Source of the DNA: Akkermansiaceae bacterium UBA985
GTDB lineage: Bacteria > Verrucomicrobiota > Verrucomicrobiia > Verrucomicrobiales > Akkermansiaceae
NCBI GenBank assembly: GCA_002292185.1
Contig: DBBL01000098.1
Span: 1-9,606, forward strand
DNA length: 9,606 bases
Direction: 5' to 3'
Shown: one piece after another, positions 7,217-9,606 of the stretch
Layout: every line of letters begins with the position of its first letter
Numbering within the stretch: position 1 is the first letter of the stretch
Program-made: the position numbers and the translations under genes
The notes under the pieces: model-generated
Told to the model about the DNA's origin: nothing
Seen by the model: the letters and a program-made list of their open reading frames with translations, nothing else
The model's database searches: none

Positions 7217-8821
7217 ATGGAAATTCCTTACGTTGTAGAACCCCGGAAAGACACCGGGCTGAATAACTCGAAAATCGGCATCTGGCTTTTCCTCGCATCC
7301 GAGGTCATGCTCTTTGGCGGTCTCTTTTCAGGATACATCTTCCTGCGCATTTATGCGGACTATCCTTGGCCCGAGCGTACTTTGCCTGTGCTGCCCGGTC
7401 TGATTAACACCTTCATTCTCATCGGTTCTTCGGTGACGGTTGTCTTTGCTTGGGTCTCTCTCAAGCTCGGTCAGTGGCGCAAGTTTCAGGTCTACATGGC
7501 AATCACGATTATCTGTGCTGCCTTGTTCATGGTGCTCAAGGGAATCGAGTATAATGCTAAGTTTGCTCACCAAGCGATCCGCTTGGACGACTATACCGTG
7601 ATTGAAGGCCACTCTCATCCACAGGGAGGGAGCGACGATTACCACGCACCGAGGAAGAACTTCAATATCGAGGCTGATACAGTCCAGATTAATTTGAGCC
7701 GTGTGGACGATGCCTATTATGAGGTAATGGGTAAACAATATGATGATGGCGGCATGGTGCTTGCGAGTGAGCTGACCTTGAATGATGGCAAGGTCATTGC
7801 AAAAGGTAGCGCCATTAGTAAGGAACTGATTGATCAGGCTAAGAATGACTACCTCGAGGCTATTGCCAACAACAGCAGCATTGATATTGAGCTGGGCCGA
7901 GAGGCATGGGCATTGATGAAGACTAAATATCAAGGCAAGAAATACTACGAAGCCGTTGAGGGCACCAAGACACTCAATGAAGTAGTATCTGCTTATATCA
8001 AAGAGCTTAAGAAGGAGCGTAAGGGCGATTACAGTTCCACTACGCCTAACCTTACCTTTGTGCCGAGCTCGGGATCTGCAACGATTACTGTGAATCCTTA
8101 CTGGGGCAGACTCAGTAACCCGAAAGAGGGGGATAAGGGCACGCTCAAGCTTAAGGACGAGACCCTAATCTCTGGCGTTACAGCGGATAGCTCGATCGCA
8201 CTAGCTGTCGATGGTATTGACTTTCGCCACACAGTGATGAAGGCCGAAGAAAGAGGCATTGATCCCGCTGTGGCCGTGGCTAATTCCTGGTTGCTGAAGG
8301 ACGAAAAAATCAAACACATTTGGGAGAAGCACAAGCTCATCACCAGCAAGCTTGCCGAGGAGCTCAAGGCCAAGGATCGTGAGCCAGCAGAGAACGATAT
8401 CTACCGTGTTAACTGGCAGGAAATCGCTGGCTTACTTGACCATGATCTCGCTGATCTTGAGTCGATGAGCTACCACGATATTTTGGCCCTTTACCCTGGT
8501 GACGTCGAAGGTTTTGCTGGACCAGATCATAAGAAAATCCACTACCCAGAAGTGATCGTTCCGCGCGAGCAAGTCCGTTTTGAGTCCGTTTTCAGCCCCC
8601 GTTGGAATACCTATTACGCTACTTACTTCACCATCACAGGCCTGCATGGCTTACACGTCATCGCCGGAGCCTTAGTGCTCGGCTACTACCTCTTCTTCGG
8701 ACGTAAGATGTTCGAAGAGAAGCCCGAGTGGCTTGCTAACCGTGTCGAGGTCGGAGGCCTGTTCTGGCACTTTGTTGACCTTGTCTGGATCTTCCTTTTC
8801 CCAATTCTCTACCTCATGTAA
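7217..8821 (+). CDS. coxC: Cytochrome c oxidase subunit III with a large periplasmic insertion
   Basis: Subunit III, a membrane partner of CoxA that stabilises it and its D-channel proton uptake. Five helices correspond to helices III-VII of the classical protein: about residues 18-45 (IGIWLFLASEVMLFGG), 60-84, 91-110 ending in LKGIEY, 465-493 (FTITGLHGLHVIAG) and 510-534 (LFWHFVDLVWIFLFPILYL). These parts alone would give a normal subunit of about 200 residues, but the protein has 534. The extra 340 or so (about 118-455) sit in one loop between the third and fourth visible helices. Positive charges in the other loops (KLGQWRK, FFGRK) put that loop in the periplasm. The insert is hydrophilic and charged, has no Cys (so no covalent heme or CuA), and starts with a small His/Asp patch (GHSHPQGGSDDYH). 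I recognise no domain in it. The reading frame runs straight through, so this is not a disrupted gene. Confidence 0.92.
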   Translation: MEIPYVVEPRKDTGLNNSKIGIWLFLASEVMLFGGLFSGYIFLRIYADYPWPERTLPVLPGLINTFILIGSSVTVVFAWVSLKLGQWRKFQVYMAITIICAALFMVLKGIEYNAKFAHQAIRLDDYTVIEGHSHPQGGSDDYHAPRKNFNIEADTVQINLSRVDDAYYEVMGKQYDDGGMVLASELTLNDGKVIAKGSAISKELIDQAKNDYLEAIANNSSIDIELGREAWALMKTKYQGKKYYEAVEGTKTLNEVVSAYIKELKKERKGDYSSTTPNLTFVPSSGSATITVNPYWGRLSNPKEGDKGTLKLKDETLISGVTADSSIALAVDGIDFRHTVMKAEERGIDPAVAVANSWLLKDEKIKHIWEKHKLITSKLAEELKAKDREPAENDIYRVNWQEIAGLLDHDLADLESMSYHDILALYPGDVEGFAGPDHKKIHYPEVIVPREQVRFESVFSPRWNTYYATYFTITGLHGLHVIAGALVLGYYLFFGRKMFEEKPEWLANRVEVGGLFWHFVDLVWIFLFPILYLM

Positions 8822-8863
8822 GAGGGTTATTCACCTTTTCTCATTTAACATTTATTATTCAAA

Positions 8864-9202
8864 ATGGCCGACTCACCTGAAGCGATCAAAAAACACATCA
8901 AGCTCTACCTTTTCATAGGTGCTATCCTGTTTGTCTGTACAGTTCTTACCGTAGCTGTAGCCAAGTTCGAGTTTCTCGATTTTGGCGACCGTGGATTTGA
9001 TGGTGTCGATGCTGTCATCGGCTTGCTCATCGCCACCTTTAAGGCAACACTTGTAGCCTTGATTTTCATGCACCTCAATCATGAGAAAAAAATGGTATAT
9101 TGGCTGTTTGGCCTAGGCCTCTTTTTTGCCTTTTGCCTGATGGCAATATTCGCATTTGCATTCTCAGACCCGATCGAGTTCCAAGCCTTTTTCGGAAGGT
9201 AA
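8864..9202 (+). CDS. coxD: Cytochrome c oxidase subunit IV-like small membrane protein
   Basis: A 112-residue protein with three predicted membrane helices (about residues 10-33, 45-69 and 77-100). It resembles the bacterial subunit IV family: an N-terminal HIKLYLFIGAILF segment, then a second helix ending in the conserved-looking FKATLVALIFMHLNHEKK. Proteins of this kind lie beside subunit III in many aa3/caa3 operons and are accessory, without cofactors. Its position 42 bases after coxC agrees. The loop between helices 1 and 2 is short and Asp/Gly-rich (FGDRGFDGVD). Assignment rests on helix layout, the KATLVALxFMH-like motif and context. The ATG at 8864 lacks a Shine-Dalgarno; the leader before it is AT-rich. 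Confidence 0.8.
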   Translation: MADSPEAIKKHIKLYLFIGAILFVCTVLTVAVAKFEFLDFGDRGFDGVDAVIGLLIATFKATLVALIFMHLNHEKKMVYWLFGLGLFFAFCLMAIFAFAFSDPIEFQAFFGR

Positions 9203-9224
9203 GCTTTTACCCACAAACATACTG

Positions 9225-9419
9225 ATGTCTCTTAAAGGATTCCACATTCTCTTCATTACATTATCGACTCTACTTTGTGTCTTCGTGGTACTATGGGCAT
9301 TTGTATTTTCATCTTATGCTGAGACGAGTTTGAAGCTGTTTGGCGGCATCTGTGCTGTTATGGCGATCATCTTACCAGCATACGGCATTCGTTTTTACCG
9401 CAAGTCTCGAGAAATTTAA
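9225..9419 (+). CDS. Small two-helix membrane protein of unknown function
   Basis: A 64-residue protein with two hydrophobic helices (about residues 6-30 and 36-54) and a basic C-terminus, RFYRKSREI. No cofactor motif is present; a single Cys lies in each helix (C18 and C43 by my count). The ATG at 9225 is chosen because the same frame opened earlier would overlap the end of the preceding gene and add a non-hydrophobic, Ser/Lys-rich leader. The gap to the previous gene is 22 bases and to the next 20, so it is plausibly co-transcribed. I do not recognise the family. Its size and place suggest an accessory or assembly subunit of the oxidase, but that is inference from context. Confidence 0.6.
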   Translation: MSLKGFHILFITLSTLLCVFVVLWAFVFSSYAETSLKLFGGICAVMAIILPAYGIRFYRKSREI

Positions 9420-9439
9420 TCCATTACACCTTCACATCT

Positions 9440-9606
9440 ATGACCTCGATTTTTGATATCACCGCCTGTTCTGTCTGCATGGGATCAGGTAAGGAGCACA
9501 TTGGCTCTGTCGCCGCTGGTTATGCGATGCTTGTGATGCTGGTCATTATTCTGCCGATGCTCTGCGCGATCATCTTTTTTGTCATGCGCATGGCCAGACG
9601 TGAAAC
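9440..9606 (+). CDS. Small membrane protein with N-terminal CxxC motif (3' end missing)
   Basis: An open frame from ATG at 9440 to the window end; 55 complete codons are visible with no stop. It starts MTSIFDITACSVCMGSG, giving a C10-x-x-C13 pair, then one long hydrophobic helix (about residues 25-50) and a basic RMARRE end, so little may be missing. From memory, short proteins with a C-x-V-C-F/M-G start followed by one or two helices occur near oxidase genes in planctomycete and verrucomicrobial genomes; I cannot verify this here. The CxxC pair could bind copper or act as a thiol redox pair in oxidase assembly, which is speculative. It lies 20 bases after the preceding gene, on the same strand. 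Confidence 0.55.
   Translation, partial: MTSIFDITACSVCMGSGKEHIGSVAAGYAMLVMLVIILPMLCAIIFFVMRMARRE

Noticed and set aside
7328..7933. Long antisense open frame (201 codons) opposite coxC
   Set aside because: It crosses conserved coxC helices and the insert alike and has no recognisable domain. It is best explained as a shadow frame.
7568..8581. The coxC insert as a mobile element or a separate gene
   Set aside because: There are no terminal repeats, no transposase-like sequence and no stop or frame change at its edges. Composition looks like the surrounding gene, so it is treated as an in-frame protein domain.
9156..9224. Earlier in-frame start for the 64-residue protein
   Set aside because: It lies inside the end of the subunit IV-like gene and adds a leader without membrane-protein character. 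The ATG at 9225 fits the gene spacing of this operon.
1..9606. CRISPR arrays, tRNA or rRNA genes, riboswitches and terminators
   Set aside because: No regularly spaced repeats, tRNA-like folds or rRNA-like segments were seen. The gaps between genes are 20 to 69 bases and show no clear GC-rich hairpin followed by a T run.

Overview
The window is one strand of a densely packed respiratory operon. Ten genes run left to right on the + strand with gaps of only about 20 to 70 bases and no visible terminator. It begins inside the last gene of an alternative complex III (ACIII, quinol:cytochrome c oxidoreductase) cluster and continues into genes for heme-copper terminal oxidases. Base composition is close to balanced. 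The ACIII-plus-oxidase layout, the protein style and the near absence of Shine-Dalgarno sequences suggest an aerobic member of the Planctomycetota-Verrucomicrobiota-Chlamydiota group, most likely a Verrucomicrobiae-type bacterium. That placement is inference from recalled family features, not from a database search.

Layout: (1) the 3' part of actF, an integral membrane subunit of ACIII; (2) a membrane-anchored diheme cytochrome c made of two tandem c domains (CcoP-like position and architecture); (3) a CcoN-like 12-helix protein that has lost nearly every heme and copper ligand; (4) a CcoO-like monoheme cytochrome c; (5) a second membrane-anchored monoheme cytochrome c, in the slot where the CuA subunit gene coxB often sits; (6) coxA, an A-type oxidase subunit I with a complete metal site and D-channel signature but no K-channel lysine; (7) coxC, subunit III, carrying a roughly 340-residue insertion predicted to be periplasmic; (8) a small subunit IV-like protein; (9) a 64-residue two-helix membrane protein; (10) the start of a small CxxC-containing membrane protein cut by the window end.

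Inferred working: ACIII oxidises quinol and passes electrons to c-type cytochromes. Four covalent c hemes are encoded here (two plus one plus one), and they lead to the CoxA binuclear centre, where oxygen is reduced. The CcoP/N/O-like trio looks like a cbb3 oxidase whose catalytic subunit has been retired. It may have been kept as a membrane scaffold that holds cytochromes between ACIII and the aa3-type oxidase.

The most unusual items are the ligand-less CcoN-like protein with its conserved cytochrome partners, the giant periplasmic insertion in CoxC, and the Lys-to-Leu change in the CoxA K channel. No CuA-binding subunit II is encoded in the window; it may lie outside it. The motif comparisons rest on remembered consensus sequences and should be confirmed by alignment.
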